Assembly (NCBI RefSeq): GCF_000003815.2
Contig: NC_049982.1
Location: 15,048,769 to 15,112,768 of the forward strand
Direction of reading: 5' to 3'
DNA: 64,000 nt
Source: Branchiostoma floridae
Taxonomy: Eukaryota; Chordata; Leptocardii; Amphioxiformes; Branchiostomatidae
Part shown: piece by piece, positions 11,892 through 25,600 of the stretch
How positions within the stretch are numbered: position 1 is the stretch's first letter
Layout of the letters: each line of letters starts with the position of its first letter
Program-made: the position numbers and the translations under genes
The notes under the pieces: model-generated
Databases searched by the model: none
The model's input: only the letters and a program-made list of their open reading frames with translations
What the model was told of the DNA's origin: nothing

Positions 11892-14800
11892 TCAGTCCAG
11901 CCCTACATCATGGAAGGACTTGTTGTCCTTGTAGAGCTGCACTGCCTGGACGTGCAGCGGGGTGGCGTGCATGCACACCTGCACCGCCATCTGGCCATAC
12001 ATTCTCTCCATCCACCTGCACAACAGAAAATACTTATCATAACATTATAATCCTTCATATCATGCTTTATCCCTGATGTTGTACATGAAAATCAATGTGT
12101 GTGGTCTTGTGCTGGGGCAAGTTGAACACCCAGCATTGTGGCATTCAGCAGACCATTTTTTGTCTCCAGAGATTATCACATTTTGTGGCACTATTTCGGT
12201 CATTAAAATTGCCATGTCTTGTGCTTTATTGTCACTCCTCACCTGTTGAGGTTGGGAAATCTCTGCTCACTCAGCTGGAATCCACTCAGTTCATGGAAGG
12301 CTGGAAAACGCTCAAACCATGGCCAGACCAGGAAGTCCAGTATTCTGTGGAATTCATTGTAGATCGGTTATGAGACCTGGGGTTGTTACTGCAATAAACC
12401 TGGATATGTTACAGTTGGTCTCCTTTATAGCAGGCTCTATGGGTCAAGCTTTTGGGGGCTTACAATATGTTTTTTTTCTGATGGCATGTCAGTTCTGTGT
12501 CACTTGTTTTTTTTTTGGGGGGGGGGGGGGGCACGAGATCGTGAAGCGGATGGTCCGGCTTCAACATGTCCTTGAACAGCTTGATTGCTGCTGCCTCTCT
12601 CCTGTCCTTCAAGGACGGAAGGTTTGGGACTGATCGCCCGCCACCAGAGGAGATGATACAGAGGGCACGTTTTTGAACATGTTCCATACTGGTAGACAGT
12701 TCTTCATTGCAACCGACCAACAGAACGTGTCCGTACTCGAGGACTGGACGAATGAGAGACAAGAACACCCATACCAGGTCGGGAACGCTCATATCTTGCT
12801 TTGTCAATATGCGCAGGTAGTATATTAGCCTACTGGAGGCTTTGGATACTGTTGATCTCACATGGTCCTGGAAGGACAGTTAACTATCAAGTTTACTGTT
12901 GTTACCCATGGTTCTTCTATCACCTCTGGGTTTAATATTACATTAGACTCTACCCCTTTAGTATACTGAAGTGTTATCTTGGCTTTCTTATATGTCTGAT
13001 AGTACCTGGGTTTGTTGCCTCCAAAGAAAGGTGTGCTGAGCTGGGTGAGCTCAGCCTCCAGTGGCTCCAGCCCCATCAGTAGTGCTGCCTCTGCCTCCTT
13101 GTCTGTTGCTGTGGACTTACAATATGCTGGGTATGCACCAAGCGGAACCTGCAAGCAGCATGAGCAATTTGGAAATTGAGAAATCAGTCAATTATCTCAA
13201 ATTTATTATGTAACGTTAACAGTTATGCCTTCTCCTGCTAAATTGTTATGAAAACAAGGAAAGGTTTTGTCACAGTCCAAATGTATAAATTTATAAATTG
13301 TGGCCTACCACTGGATCGAAGGCACTGACAAGCAGCTTGATCCTGGCCCTGTCATACGGATCCTTTGGGAACAGGACATTCTGGGTGAACATCTGGTCCA
13401 GGTATTCACAGACCACCATCGACTCCCAAAGCAAGCGGTCATCTTGCTCCAGCCCAGGGGTCTAGGGGAAATGGGGAAACAGTAAATATGATCTTTCATA
13501 ATTATTTGTTGGACGATAGTTCTATGCACATTTTCAATTTAGTAGGTGAGCAAAAGCTCCAAACAAAAACTATCCTGCAATGTATATGATCCACCGCTTA
13601 CTGAGTCACGTGTTCTACCTGCATAACGTGACGTCATGACAGCAGTGGATTGTTCATTCCTTGACAAAGACTGGTGCTGTTCAGTCAAAATTTTGGTGAG
13701 TCCAATTTTTGTGTTGGATATCACAGTTTAACTAGTCCAATAAGAACTATGCTGCTCCAGATGTCTTATTGAGTGATGGCTGCAGTGGGAAAGATGTTGG
13801 TTTGCTGAAGAATGAGTCCACTCTACTATAAACACTTTCAATTAGTACTATATAGTAGTAATAGATGTGGAGACAATTGAAATTCCTAGACATGCTTGTG
13901 TTATTACAGTGGCGATAAAGATTGATTATCTTTTATAGAGAAACATGTCTTTGTTGTCCACTCACACTGGGGAACCTTATTGATGAGTATGGTGAGGTGT
14001 GTCTCTCCTCAAACACGGGACCTCCATTTAACTTTTCGTGAAAGGGATGTCTCTAACCAAAGCTAAGGACTCATTTTCACCAGAGTAGAGTAAAGAAATC
14101 AGTGTAAAGTTCCTTTCCCAAGAGCACAACATCAGAACCTGGGATTTGACCTGACCAGTACCTCCAGGTCCCAAGTCAAGAACCCTAAACACAAAGCCAC
14201 CATACCACATTGATTGCTACTATTCATCAGCCCCATTAAGGTCACAGCCCACAGTATTTATCCGCGACCCCCGTGGTCTATGACGTAGGGGTAAAAAAGT
14301 AGTGCGGTCGAAATCTTGGAGCGTCTGTAAACACTGCAACGTGAAAGACAGCTTTGCTACATGGTAGTATAATACGTCGGCTTTCAGATCGTATGTATAA
14401 GATAATGATGTTTGCTAATTCCCCGTATTAGTGCGCATGACCTTTACAACTGACTGCCTGGGTGAGTCGGCTGCAGTTCCGCATGGCCCCGCATGACCCC
14501 ATTTAAAGGAGGTCTTTAAAAAATTTCAAAACGACCATTTTTTCTGCTTTTCAATTATTTTGGTAGGTTGTACCCTCGGCTTCAACATATTAGTTTGTCA
14601 TGCTTGAAAACTGCACCCTACTATGATTTTATCAGCGTCGATGTCAGTCACCTTGTGGTCCTTAACTATAGAAATCCCCATAGGCTGAAAACTGTGTTCT
14701 GCTACCTTAAACAGCAGCAAGCAGAAGAGCCCCCTGGAAGGGATGCTAGTGTACTGCAGACATGCACACTTACCCTGCCAGCAGGGAATTTCTCTAGGTA

Positions 14801-15625
14801 CCATTTGGGCTTGTCTCGGAGTCTGATATTCACTTGTTCATACCTGAAAAGGAAAAAAAGAGTGAATAGTACCCCTTGTTATATATTCTATTCTTAAAGG
14901 AATGTGCAAGTTAACAATTTCTAGCCATCAATGTGTAATTACTACTTGCCTTATCTGTTAGTAGTTTTGTGACGTATTTTTGTAAAATCAAGAACGATAA
15001 AACACCTACTCCACACCCTTTGCAGCCAGTACTAGCCGGACCCTCTCTGTGAATGGGCAGAAGCGGTTTCCATAGATACGCAGCTTCCCTGCCTCCAGAG
15101 GTGGGAACTCTGAGTCTGGTGTGCAACATAAAAAAAAGGATTTGTTAAGTTAAGGATCTCAGTTGCAGGCTGGACGAAAGAAATACGAATGCATTATTGT
15201 AGACATCTGTACAGAATACCATGTCCACTTGCCCAAGCACAAGCAGCGTGTCACAAAGGTCAGTGGTGGCGTGGCGCATCACTCCTAGTGACCCAGGTTT
15301 GAACCCTACAAGTAATTCAAGATGAACAACAACAACAAAGAAATACAAAATATTTAGGCTTTTAGCCATATCCATTTACGGATCACGAGCTCATTCATCC
15401 AAAACCCTCCCTTCAACCAAGAAGGTTGCTTTTTTCAACCTCCAAAGTCCTTGCTTCAACATCCACATAAATCACCCACCTTCTCTCCCAACGACTGCGA
15501 CCCCGATGCATGAGATATCCGAGATATACGTATACCGATCGAGGTGTCCTAGATAAGTTGCCAAGTTCCCAGATAGAACAATAAGCGATCCGTGTCTTAC
15601 CGCCTCCATACGCTCGCTGGTCCAT
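11892..15625 (-). CDS. GSTO1: Glutathione S-transferase omega, complete, seven coding exons
   Basis: Exons in coding order are 15601-15625, 15010-15115, 14774-14843, 13309-13461, 13006-13148, 12243-12344 and 11892-12015. All introns are GT-AG, the phases agree throughout, and the sum is 723 nt (240 aa plus TGA), the usual family length. The thioredoxin-like N-terminal domain carries [19 protein letters not shown] with the omega-class catalytic Cys at residue 28. It continues with [19 protein letters not shown] and the glutathione-binding region [13 protein letters not shown]. The helical C-terminal domain has TPFFGGNKP and [11 protein letters not shown], close to the vertebrate FFGGN and WPWFER motifs. 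Omega GSTs are cytosolic thiol transferases and dehydroascorbate or methylarsonate reductases. The start is the only ATG whose exon joins in phase. Paralogue number is not determinable. Confidence 0.96.
12509..12531 (+). repeat. T-run followed by G-run
   Basis: About eight T then fourteen or more G. It sits at the 3' edge of the LINE fragment. Homopolymer lengths of this kind are prone to assembly error. Confidence 0.8.
12520..12905 (-). mobile_element. Non-LTR retrotransposon (LINE) fragment: C-terminus of reverse transcriptase ORF
   Basis: Within GSTO intron 5 the minus strand reads [14 protein letters not shown], then a run containing [13 protein letters not shown] and [11 protein letters not shown], then HPLHDLV. 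These are the landmarks of the C-terminal part of CR1/Jockey-type LINE ORF2 proteins (cf. IRPVLEY and VQKRAL). The frame is broken before the catalytic RT domain. It ends in a proline run encoded by a G-tract, so it is a dead 5'-truncated remnant. Confidence 0.8.
14050..14215 (-). mobile_element. tRNA-derived SINE remnant in GSTO intron 3
   Basis: Read on the minus strand: TATGGTGGCTTTGTGTTTAG, then GGTTCTTGACTTGGGACC, then a degenerate B-box (CAGGTCAAATCCC), then TTGTGCTCTTGGGAAAGG and AACTTTA. The order tRNA-like A region, B-box, then TTGTGC-CTTGGGAAAGG-ACTTTA tail is characteristic of tRNA-derived SINEs in marine deuterostomes. The copy is diverged. Confidence 0.65.
15200..15335 (-). mobile_element. 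tRNA-derived SINE fragment in GSTO intron 1
   Basis: Minus strand carries GGGTTCAAACCTGGGTC (a good Pol III B-box). About 80 bp on, it has TTGTGCTTGGGCAAGTGGAC, the same kind of tail as the copy near 14.1 kb. A clear A-box is not seen, so it is partial. Confidence 0.5.
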
Positions 15626-16604
15626 GTTTGAAGACGCCAGGTGCTGCTAAGACGACACAGAGGGACTTGGTGTTCTTCAGGTGACAACAGCTCACAACAG
15701 GCGGCGAATCTTCAAGCCGAGGACGAACCCGGAAGTGCGCCACTCCCCCAGGTCTGTACGCGGTTCAAAGTTCGCATGTCTAATGCCCGTATCTGGATGT
15801 AAAGTTGCATGTAACGTTATCTCTGCCCGAATATTAAAATGGTTGCGGATGGCATCTTATCCGAGTTGTCTGATGACCTCTGATGTCAGGCCTTGTATGA
15901 TGCGGCGTTTTGTTTGTATTGCTGAATAACTAGCAGTGCGTTTTTAATCAAAGCAAAAGGGGACCGCGGAAGGCTTTAAAATCAAAAACTCTGGGTCTCT
16001 ATGAGTGTGATAGAAGTTCTTGGGCCGGTATTGAAGTCGTGTTAACGGTCGTGTCATGTATCTATTAGATGGTTAGTTTGGTCCCTCCCAGATTGTTATG
16101 GGGAAGGCAAACCGGGATCTGATAATCTGATGCAAAAGATTGAAAGAGAAATCCGACACCTACTTAAATTTTATACCAGTGCGAATTTAATCAAAGAAAC
16201 GTTATTACTAAAAGCTATCAGGGGGTCGTATGGCATACATGCATCTAAGGGCTAGTTGACGCACTGCTTGGGCACATATGGCATAACTGTCATCACATAT
16301 AATAGATAAAAGTTGGTTTAAAATGTTCACCCCCTAATTTTTAAAAGTGAGAGCGTCCTGTCATTCGCAAGGTCGTCACGGTTCAAAAGTCAACCTTGCC
16401 AACGCAACGAGCTCAGGCAATAGTACGGACCATACCGTCAAACATACTGCAGCACAGTTGCCTGTATCCATTGCCAGCCTGGTGACCCAGAGGTTACAAT
16501 TGTATCATTCTGGTTTGTACGTTAGTAATATCCTGGGGTGTTTGGCCTGTACGGGGAAAGCTGAGAGAGATCAGAGGTTACCAATACCATAACGGACAGG
16601 TACT
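15626..16604. promoter_or_regulatory. Divergent promoter region between GST omega and ENPP
   Basis: Only 979 bp separate the GSTO start codon (minus) from the ENPP start codon (plus). CCGGAAGTG at 15729-15737, about 104 bp upstream of the GSTO ATG, is a consensus ETS/GABP site, common in TATA-less bidirectional promoters. No TATA box is evident at a sensible distance. A GTAACGTTA oligomer is at 15811-15819. Open frames here (for example 15681-15929) are not supported as coding. Confidence 0.5.
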
Positions 16605-19600
16605 ATGGAGCTGTACCCAGTATACCTGTTGTGTTTCCTGTGTCTGGTTCGGACCAGTCTGCAGAAATCCTGTCACAAGACGCTGTTGGTGTCGTTTGAC
16701 GGGTGCAGGTGGGATTTCATCAACAGGTGAGTAACCGCATGCGTACATTTGCGTGTATACGAAGCACATTCAACACAAACAATTCAATTTTATCAGGGTG
16801 TGGTCGAGCCCTGGGTGGTCAGCAAACTTTGTACTGGAGTACAGTGCGAAAGTGAAAGAGGAGAGCCCATTACGACTAAGTTTGTGTTTTCTAGCCTGGG
16901 AGGGATATCTTTTCTTCAAGCATGCTAGCAGTGACCTTTTAGATTTTAGCCAAGGGAACATGGTTTGTGTTGTCTTGATCGACCAAACCAGTGAACTTTA
17001 CCTCGCTGTTGCGTACCAGACTTCCGGTTTTGAAATGTGGTTTCCGATGAATGTTCTCATTCTCTCATGACGAGCAAACCAATCGTTTCTATGTTATCTG
17101 TTAAGGGGAAACACACCAACATTCGACCGCCTGGCGCGGGAGGGCGTCAGGGCGCCTTACATCCACGGGACTTTCATCACTAAGACGTTTCCTTCGCACT
17201 GGAGTGTCATCACAGGTAAGAGGGGAGTTATGTAGTCGGTGTTACTGTAACACACATACTCACTCACCTTCCATGGCTCTATGGAGTATCCCCACGGCTA
17301 GGCCTGGAAATTATGGACCTACAGGCAGGTCTATGAGAGGTCGTGGCGGTCCACAGGATACAGGTTCTGCCTTTAATAGATGACCTTAGATGAGCTGGAG
17401 GGCATTGGGGACAAACATGTGATACTAGTATCACACCCACCGTATTTACTTTGGACTCAGCAATCATGAATTTAGATAGTCTTACTCCGAAATTAAGTTA
17501 ATTTTTAGAACTCTATTTGGCAAAGATATCGTGACAAAAGTCAATCTGAACAAAAATCAATACAACACCCACACACATAAACATGCACACACAGAGACCA
17601 ATGCAGCGCCTTGGCTAAGTTCGATCAAGGTTGTGATCTCCACTTGTACTATAATAAAATATGTGTCGTTTTGCGGCTCCCACTCTTTTTGCTTTACCCA
17701 ATACTAAGTCGGTAAGCGCAGATAAACTGACTAGGATGGCCAGGCTTGTGTCGTTTCTGACCTGTTCCTTTCCCCACCCAGGGCTTTGGGAGGAGTCCCA
17801 CGGAATCACTGCTAACTCCATGTACGACTCCGTACTCAACCAAACATTTGTTTTGGTAAGTTCAACCTTATAAAGCACTTGACTTCCTTAAGGGATCCGA
17901 GACGTTCAAAACGATTATCTTCAAAATGAAGACGAGTGTTGTTCAGAGGTGATTACAGTTGGGACCCACACATTTCAGATAATGATGATGACAATGACAT
18001 GCCCCATTGCCATTGGGGCTAAATGCAACAAGCTGTATACAAAGCTAAGAGAATGACGGAAAACCTAATATATCTGTATTTTACATGCCCAGCGCACCAA
18101 AGACCCAGAGTGGTGGGACGTGGGATCCATGCCGGTGTGGCAGACGGCCCAGAGTCAGGGTCTGAAGGCGGCAGACCTGTTCTGGCCGGGAGGGGACGTC
18201 CTGATGAACGGGCAGCACGTCAACATCTACCGCAAGTACAACCAGAGCATGCCGTTCACGGTAAGTTCTACGTATTCGTCACATTTCCAAACCGGGGCCC
18301 GGTCGGGCTGTTTGTGGGAACGGAAAATAGAAATGTATACGTAAAAGTATACACAAATAATGCCCACGGCTATTCACTTTGCGGTTTCGCGGCGTAGATG
18401 GGGTGTCTTTTATATGATACTTTTTGTTCCCGAAAGCAGTCCGGTCGGGCCCCGGTTTGGAAATGGGACGGAGGGAGTGATACTTGTGTGTGAACGAGCT
18501 CTTACCCAAATGACCGACGAGTGTCGCCATGAGAGGATACATAATACATTTGTCGTATTTGCCTTGAAACATATTTCGTAAAGTCTTTTCTCACTACTTA
18601 CTCAGAAAGTAATGATGATATCGATACAGCCAAGTTTGTGAATCCTGATAACCCCCTGTCCCGCCCCAGGACCGGGTGGACACGGTAGTTGGCTGGTTTG
18701 TGAAAGAGAATGTCGACTTCGCCACGCTGTACTTCCACCAGCCTGACGAAACTGCGCACATCCACGGGCCTGACTCACAGAACGTCACGACAAAGGTAAT
18801 GCCTATTGGAGATGGAGGGGATGGGCCTAACCAAACTTTTCATTTTAACATTCTGCTTTATCGTCCCAAACTGTCAATACAATACGTCACTGACTGAATG
18901 TTATAAAAGTTAACATATGTAAGCGTTGCTGATATTTTTCTAACTGTTTCCTTATTGTTACCGTTTTCTGTTGTCATGCCAGTGTTTTGATACGACTGTT
19001 TTATATCATGCCACGTCTTCCCTGACCCGCACATGTATCACAACCGTTCCCCAACGGCCACTGTTAAGAATCGCTAATGACCAAAGAAAAATGATAATTG
19101 GAACACAAAAGAGAAGAGACATGGCATTATCAAAATGTGGACTTGACATACTTATGAAGGACACTCATTTGTTTGTTTCCGGATCACGTGAGATGGCTGA
19201 GCTGGATGGGGTACTGCAGTACCTTCTACAAAAGGTAGAGGACGCTGGGCTGTCTGACCAACTGAACATAATCGTGACAGCTGACCACGGCATGGCGGAA
19301 ATCAGCCGGGACAGGAAGATACAGATCTATAACTATGTAGACAGGTAAGGTGTTGTTACTGGTGAGCTAAAGTTTTATGTTTCGTTAAACGTGTACTGTT
19401 GATCAATAATCTGCGTTCAGCTGCCATAACAATCCTCTCTGGGCGCAGTTCGCACTGGCGTTCTATAGATCTTTTGCGTCGCAAAGTCTTTTTTCACTTC
19501 CGAGCAAGGCTTTAAAATCACGTTCATAGAAGAATTACTCTAATCATTCAAGTTTGGCGGAAACAGAAGGTGTGTTTTATTCATAAAGCTCGGGCAATCC

Positions 19601-22600
19601 GCCCGAGACTTAGGAAAAATACAACCATGAGAATCAACGGTATAATGTAAAAGCTTAGGTACTTCTGTAAACCCATATAAAGAAATAATGGAATATTTCA
19701 ACTTCTTTACAAATCTAATACTTTCGATCATCGACTTAACAGCCTCGAACCATGACATGGGAAATATTTTGGAGAGTCACTTCTTCATAAATTTAGCCTC
19801 CATCCCAATACCATCAGGTAACACCTTGAATAAGAAACCTCACTACAAGAAAGCGGAAATGTAGCAACGGGGTTGAAGGCTAGTAGCTCTTCGTACAATT
19901 TTACCTAATGACGAGAGACCTTAAAGTACGTTACAATCATGGCAAGACTCGTCCTAAACACAAGCCCTAGTAAAGTCATGATTTAACAACCTGTTACGAC
20001 TGTGACTATTCATCCATACAAACTTGCCATTGTGATAACCTTACAACACGTTACTATGGCATTCATTCTAATCGCAAACTTAAACATCGGTATATCCTCA
20101 TCCAACACATTATATCTGTAACAATTCACAAATAGAGCAGTAACTTGGGACAACCCTATAAATCGTTATATATTTCTAAATACGACATGTCACATCATCG
20201 CGACTAATATAAGCAGCAATGAAAGCTTAAATTAGGCTAACTGGTTAAAACTCATCAGAAATCAGTAATATAATAGCAACAAAACTTCTCACACCTAACA
20301 GTATCATAAACAAATGCGTTAATACAGAAAGTTTACACGTATTAATCTTCTAAGAATGATATATCAAGACACTGCATGTAAGAGAGTCTACAGGCACTTC
20401 GCGGCTCATCCATCCGGGTTGGCTGGAACAGTGAAGTTCGACGAGCTGGATGTCGGATCGATGTTGGATGAACAGGTGCTTGGGCAATCCGCCCAAGTGA
20501 AGAGCGGGAGGTGGCAGACAAACGTTTAGTCGAAGAACTGGATGTCCCACCAAAGTGAACTTGGGTGCTGTATGCTGTATGAAAAGACGCTTGGGCAGTC
20601 CGCCAACGTGAGTCTAACAGAAGCAATACCACGGACTCAGTGAGTTAAAGACACTTTTCCTCCTTCTGCGCCCAATTGACTAGTCCACCAACTTTGACGT
20701 GCTGTAGAAAGTTACTGGGCTGGTATTTTTCTAAATTTTCAAGTGGAGCTACTGACCAATAGTATATTTTCAGACTATATGTATTACCTAAAGACTCACT
20801 GATATTAAGATATAAATATAATAAGCACAACTAGATTTTAGACCTTCTAGGCCCTCGGCACAACATCCCAGAACATATTTTTTGACACAAATGCGGTATG
20901 TATATTTTCAGCAAAGAGCACTCTATAATGTTTAGGTGGTTCCAGCCCCACTAGTATGATTATAGCAGAGATATACTTTAATATGTTCAAAGTATTTTTA
21001 AAAATATGGCAAATGTGAAATATTCACGGCAGCCTGACAGGGAAGTTGGAATATGCACACCCACAGGACAAATTGAAGGTTAAAGTACAACTTGTCTGCT
21101 TACCCGACATGTCCTTTGGGACAAATAAAAACATTGCATATGGTTGCGCCTTTAAGAAAAAGATAACATGACGAAATTGCAACTTTTGGCCATTCCAAAC
21201 ATGAAATGTGATCTCTTTGTTTGGATAAAGTGACAATATGGCCAATAAATTTGTTGACTTCCCTGACAGGGTGAGTTCCAGCTTGTCACACCTCAGCTTG
21301 TGTTCTGTTGATCCAATAATAAACAAACTATTTGAAATAGATTAATAATGTATATACTGCCATATATTTGTCTGATTTGTTAATCATTCAACTATGCACT
21401 AGCTTTACATTGCAGTTATGCTGAATGTCCTTCTCATTCCAACAATGTACAATTATTAACCTAACAATAATTTTTTTAGCATACTGGCCTGGAAATAGAA
21501 ATAATACATTATGATACATGTAACATTACGAGTTTAAAAGCAATGAGTTTAAAATAATCAGCCTCCTTCTTTGGGGGAAACATGGTCAATTTTTGGGGTA
21601 TTTTCTTGACTTCAGAAACTGAAAGATTAAAGCATGTTTTCTTATTGTAGATTAAAGAAAGAGAAAAAAAATGCAGAGAAACAGTAGCACCAAGGAATCT
21701 TGTAATTAGTCTGGTGGATAGCAACAGAAGTAATACTTTCTTGAAAGTTCTGAAGATTTCAGTTTGAAACAATTTCTTCTTCTGGTGGATCTGACCTGGA
21801 ACATTAGCTGAAAGTATATGTATCATTTCCTACAACAGTGACGTCAATCTCTGAAAAAAGGGGTTTAGTTAGCCCTGGTAAGACTCGGGAAGATTGGGGC
21901 ATTTATTTGAGAACAGTTTCTTGTTTTAGTCAGTCGAAATCAGATTATACCCAAACTGGTCCCAGCGTATAAATGGTTGGATACGAGCGACTGAAGCTGG
22001 GCAATGTATTAAGTCAGCTGTACTGTATCATTTTCAAAGTTATTTGTACTTATGATGACAGCATGATTCAGACAGTGGCATTCAGAATATTTCTAACACA
22101 CTGGAAACACTACACCCAATACACGCCCTGCTTACCTTCCCAGACAGTACCCCTACATGGTGCCAAGTAATGTCTTACCTGGCCAGGCGGTACACTAGGT
22201 GTGTGTGTGTGGGGGGGGGGGGGGAGCTATTTTCGAATAATGGGTGAAATCCTGGGAAACTTGGGGTCAAAGGTGGTTGCTATGTGTTGCTAGCGGAGCC
22301 AACAACCACTTTGCTGGGGGTCTTCAAAGTGACTTAACCCTCTGAGGAGCAGCGAAGGGGTCCAGCGTTGCTTCCCTGTAGAAAATGGGGCAAACTGGGC
22401 ACGTGATGAGTAACTGCAGTTACAAAACAAATGAATAGATTTGCAATAAAACATATAAACTGCAAATGCACAAGGTAACAATACGTACTGAAACATTTTA
22501 TGCGCATATCTAAATAGTGACCAGGTTTCGTACTTCAACGGCCATATATTTGGCGTATATGATCCTGACAATGAAGGGCATTATAGCGCAGCACCAAGCA

Positions 22601-25600
22601 ACATTACAAAATAGCAAGGCAACCCTATTTACTATCATTGGAAATGGGAACAGAATTCTAAATACACCTCCGTACAATGAAGGACATTATAGGATAGCAC
22701 TAAGGAATATTACAACATAGCAGAGCAACCCCATTTACTACCACTGGAAATGGGAACAGAATGCTCAATACACCTCCGTACAATGGAGGACAGTATAGCG
22801 CAACACCAAGCAATATTACAGCATAACAGAGCAACCCCATTTACTATCATTGGAAATGGGAGCAGAGTTCTAAACACCTCCGTACAATAGAGACAGAGGA
22901 CAATATAGCGCAGCACTAAGCAATATTATAACATAGCAGAGCAACCCCATTTACTACCACTGGAAATGGGAACAGAATTCTCAATACACATCAGTACAAT
23001 GGAGGACAGTATAGCGCAGCAATGAGCAATGTCATAGCATGTCAGAACAACCCAAATACACCTCCGTACAATGGAGGACAGTATAGCGTAGCAATGGGCA
23101 GTATTGGGAAATGCGAACAGAGTTCTTAAGGTATCGGACCGGAGTTTCTTTTACGATTTCGGAGGTTGGCGGGCAGCCTCAGGCCGAAGGGCTACAGTTC
23201 CGCTAGTAAACGTAGGACGCGAAACTTAATCAATATGGCGGAAAGCCGTTTACTGTCTCTTTCCGACAAACCTATTGGTACCGTCTGTTGCCTCTTTATT
23301 TTGGTTGGAATATGTAGTAAAATTTTAATTTTGGACCCGAAAACTATCATTTTTTAACACTTTTTTGATCGAAGCTGCTTGGAAAAAACGAATTTTCCCA
23401 GGATAACGGCCTACGTGGTAGAGAAGCTAAATTCTTCATGTTTGTGTAAAATGAAAATAAAAAAATTCCATGTGATAACTTTTTTGCAATCTCCGATGAC
23501 GTCATTTCTTCGAAATCGCATGAAAAACGCCGCTATTTGGGTCATCAGGCGAAAAAACCGCATCACCGTTGCAGCGGACTAATACAAAAATGGTTTCGCT
23601 GGCCGACCAACTACTCCTCGCACAAAAACAATACAACCCACGGGCTTTTCAGAAAATACGGCAAATCTATGCTCAGCTATAACGATCACCAAGCCATAGG
23701 GAGCAAAAGTTAGGGAGACAACAGCGCACTTCCGGCCTATTACACCACCCTTCCGCCAACTCCGGTCAGATTTGAACTCCGACCCGGAACCTTAAGAGGG
23801 ATATTTTTTCTCAATATGTATTTTTATTACTTAAAAAGTTCATATCTACCATATATCCAAATTTGGTTTGTCTCCGATGGTTACTTTTCCCACAGGAGCG
23901 GTTTAAAGTCAGGTCAAAAACACTGTATTTTGAGGCTATCAAGCCTAGATGCATATTGAACCTACGTTATAATACAGAAACATTAAAAAACATGCTTTTT
24001 TCTGACATCGCTTTTCTGAAAACGGATAAAATGGGGTGCAAAGTCTGCCCATAAACTTGTCCGGGAAAGTATGTGCACTCTCCGTCGTTTCGGTGCTACA
24101 CATCGGTAGAAAACCGTCTTTAAAAGTTGGCATCGCTGACGTCACGGAGTGACGTCAGAGGTTGCTCAAGGAAAACAGCAGGGGGTCGCGTTTTAAGTTC
24201 GTCGCTTGTAAGTAAAATGAAGAATGTGCCAGATTTTGACATGGAGCAGTAGACCAGATCTCACACTTTCAGAATCAAACGCGTCCGACACCAAACTCTT
24301 AACTACTTCGCCGTGAACGGCCCCTTAAGAAGCACAATGCGCCCCAAATGTGTGCAAGAATGCATTCTTACACAGTGCAAAGCACAAACTGGATCTTATT
24401 GTCGGCGCTAGAAGCGGGCAGTTGGAATAAGCGCGGCAAAGATGTGTAGTGCTTTTAATAGGCTATTACTACATACCACCGAAAGAAAAAAAGATCGCCG
24501 CGTTAAGGAACTATGAACCGAAAGTCAGTAAACCCAGTTTCTCCTTAAGTTAGGGCTTAAAGCACCAAGATTTCAGCTTTAATGCCCATTTAAGTCATAC
24601 TAATGCACGGCATCGCGAACATATGCGATAGGTGAACGACAGAGGTCGGCTCCAATCAAATGACATAGAGAAAGATATGATTTTGGAAAATTCTGCCCGC
24701 CAGAATCGATTAAAGTTGCCCGTAATGGTAGTTCTAAGGGGGGGGGGGGTGAAAAAGGGGGAGGGGGGCGCCTAGGGCCTGTACATGAATATGCTGACTT
24801 TTTAACTAGAAAAATGAAAAACGGTGTTTGTTTTTACACAATATAACGACATCTGATGGAAACTTAGAAATGCGTCGAAATTACGTCATCTATGACGTCA
24901 TATAAGGTACAAGCGCCGCCCTATTAAGGTATCGGACCGGAGTTTCTTTTACGATTTCGGAGGTTGGCGGGCAGCCTCAGGCCGAAGGGCTACAGTTCCG
25001 CTAGTAAACGTAGGACGCGAAACTTAATCAATATGGCGGAAAGCCGTTTACTGTCTCTTTCCGACAAACCTATTGGTACCGTCTGTTGCCTCTTTATTTT
25101 GGTTGGAATATGTAGTAAAATTTTAATTTTGGACCCGAAAACTATCATTTTTTAACACTTTTTTGATCGAAGCTGCTTGGAAAAAACGAATTTTCCCAGG
25201 ATAACGGCCTACGTGGTAGAGAAGCTAAATTCTTCATGTTTGTGTAAAATGAAAATAAAAAAATTCCATGTGATAACTTTTTTGCAATCTCCGATGACGT
25301 CATTTCTTCGAAATCGCATGAAAAACGCCGCTATTTGGGTCATCAGGCGAAAAAACCGCATCACCGTTGCAGCGGACTAATACAAAAATGGTTTCGCTGG
25401 CCGACCAACTACTCCTCGCACAAAAACAATACAACCCACGGGCTTTTCAGAAAATACGGCAAATCTATGCTCAGCTATAACGATCACCAAGCCATAGGGA
25501 GCAAAAGTTAGGGAGACAACAGCGCACTTCCGGCCTATTACACCACCCTTCCGCCAAGATTTGAACTCCGACCCGGAACCTTAAGAAGATTTAGAAAGGC

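Noticed and set aside
22569-23120. Considered as a CRISPR-like array
   Set aside because: Eukaryotic context, units of about 106 bp with gradual divergence and no short repeat/unique spacer pattern; it is a minisatellite.
23166-23582. 63- and 67-codon frames repeated identically at 24964-25380
   Set aside because: They are duplicated only because they lie inside the two MITE copies; no protein features.
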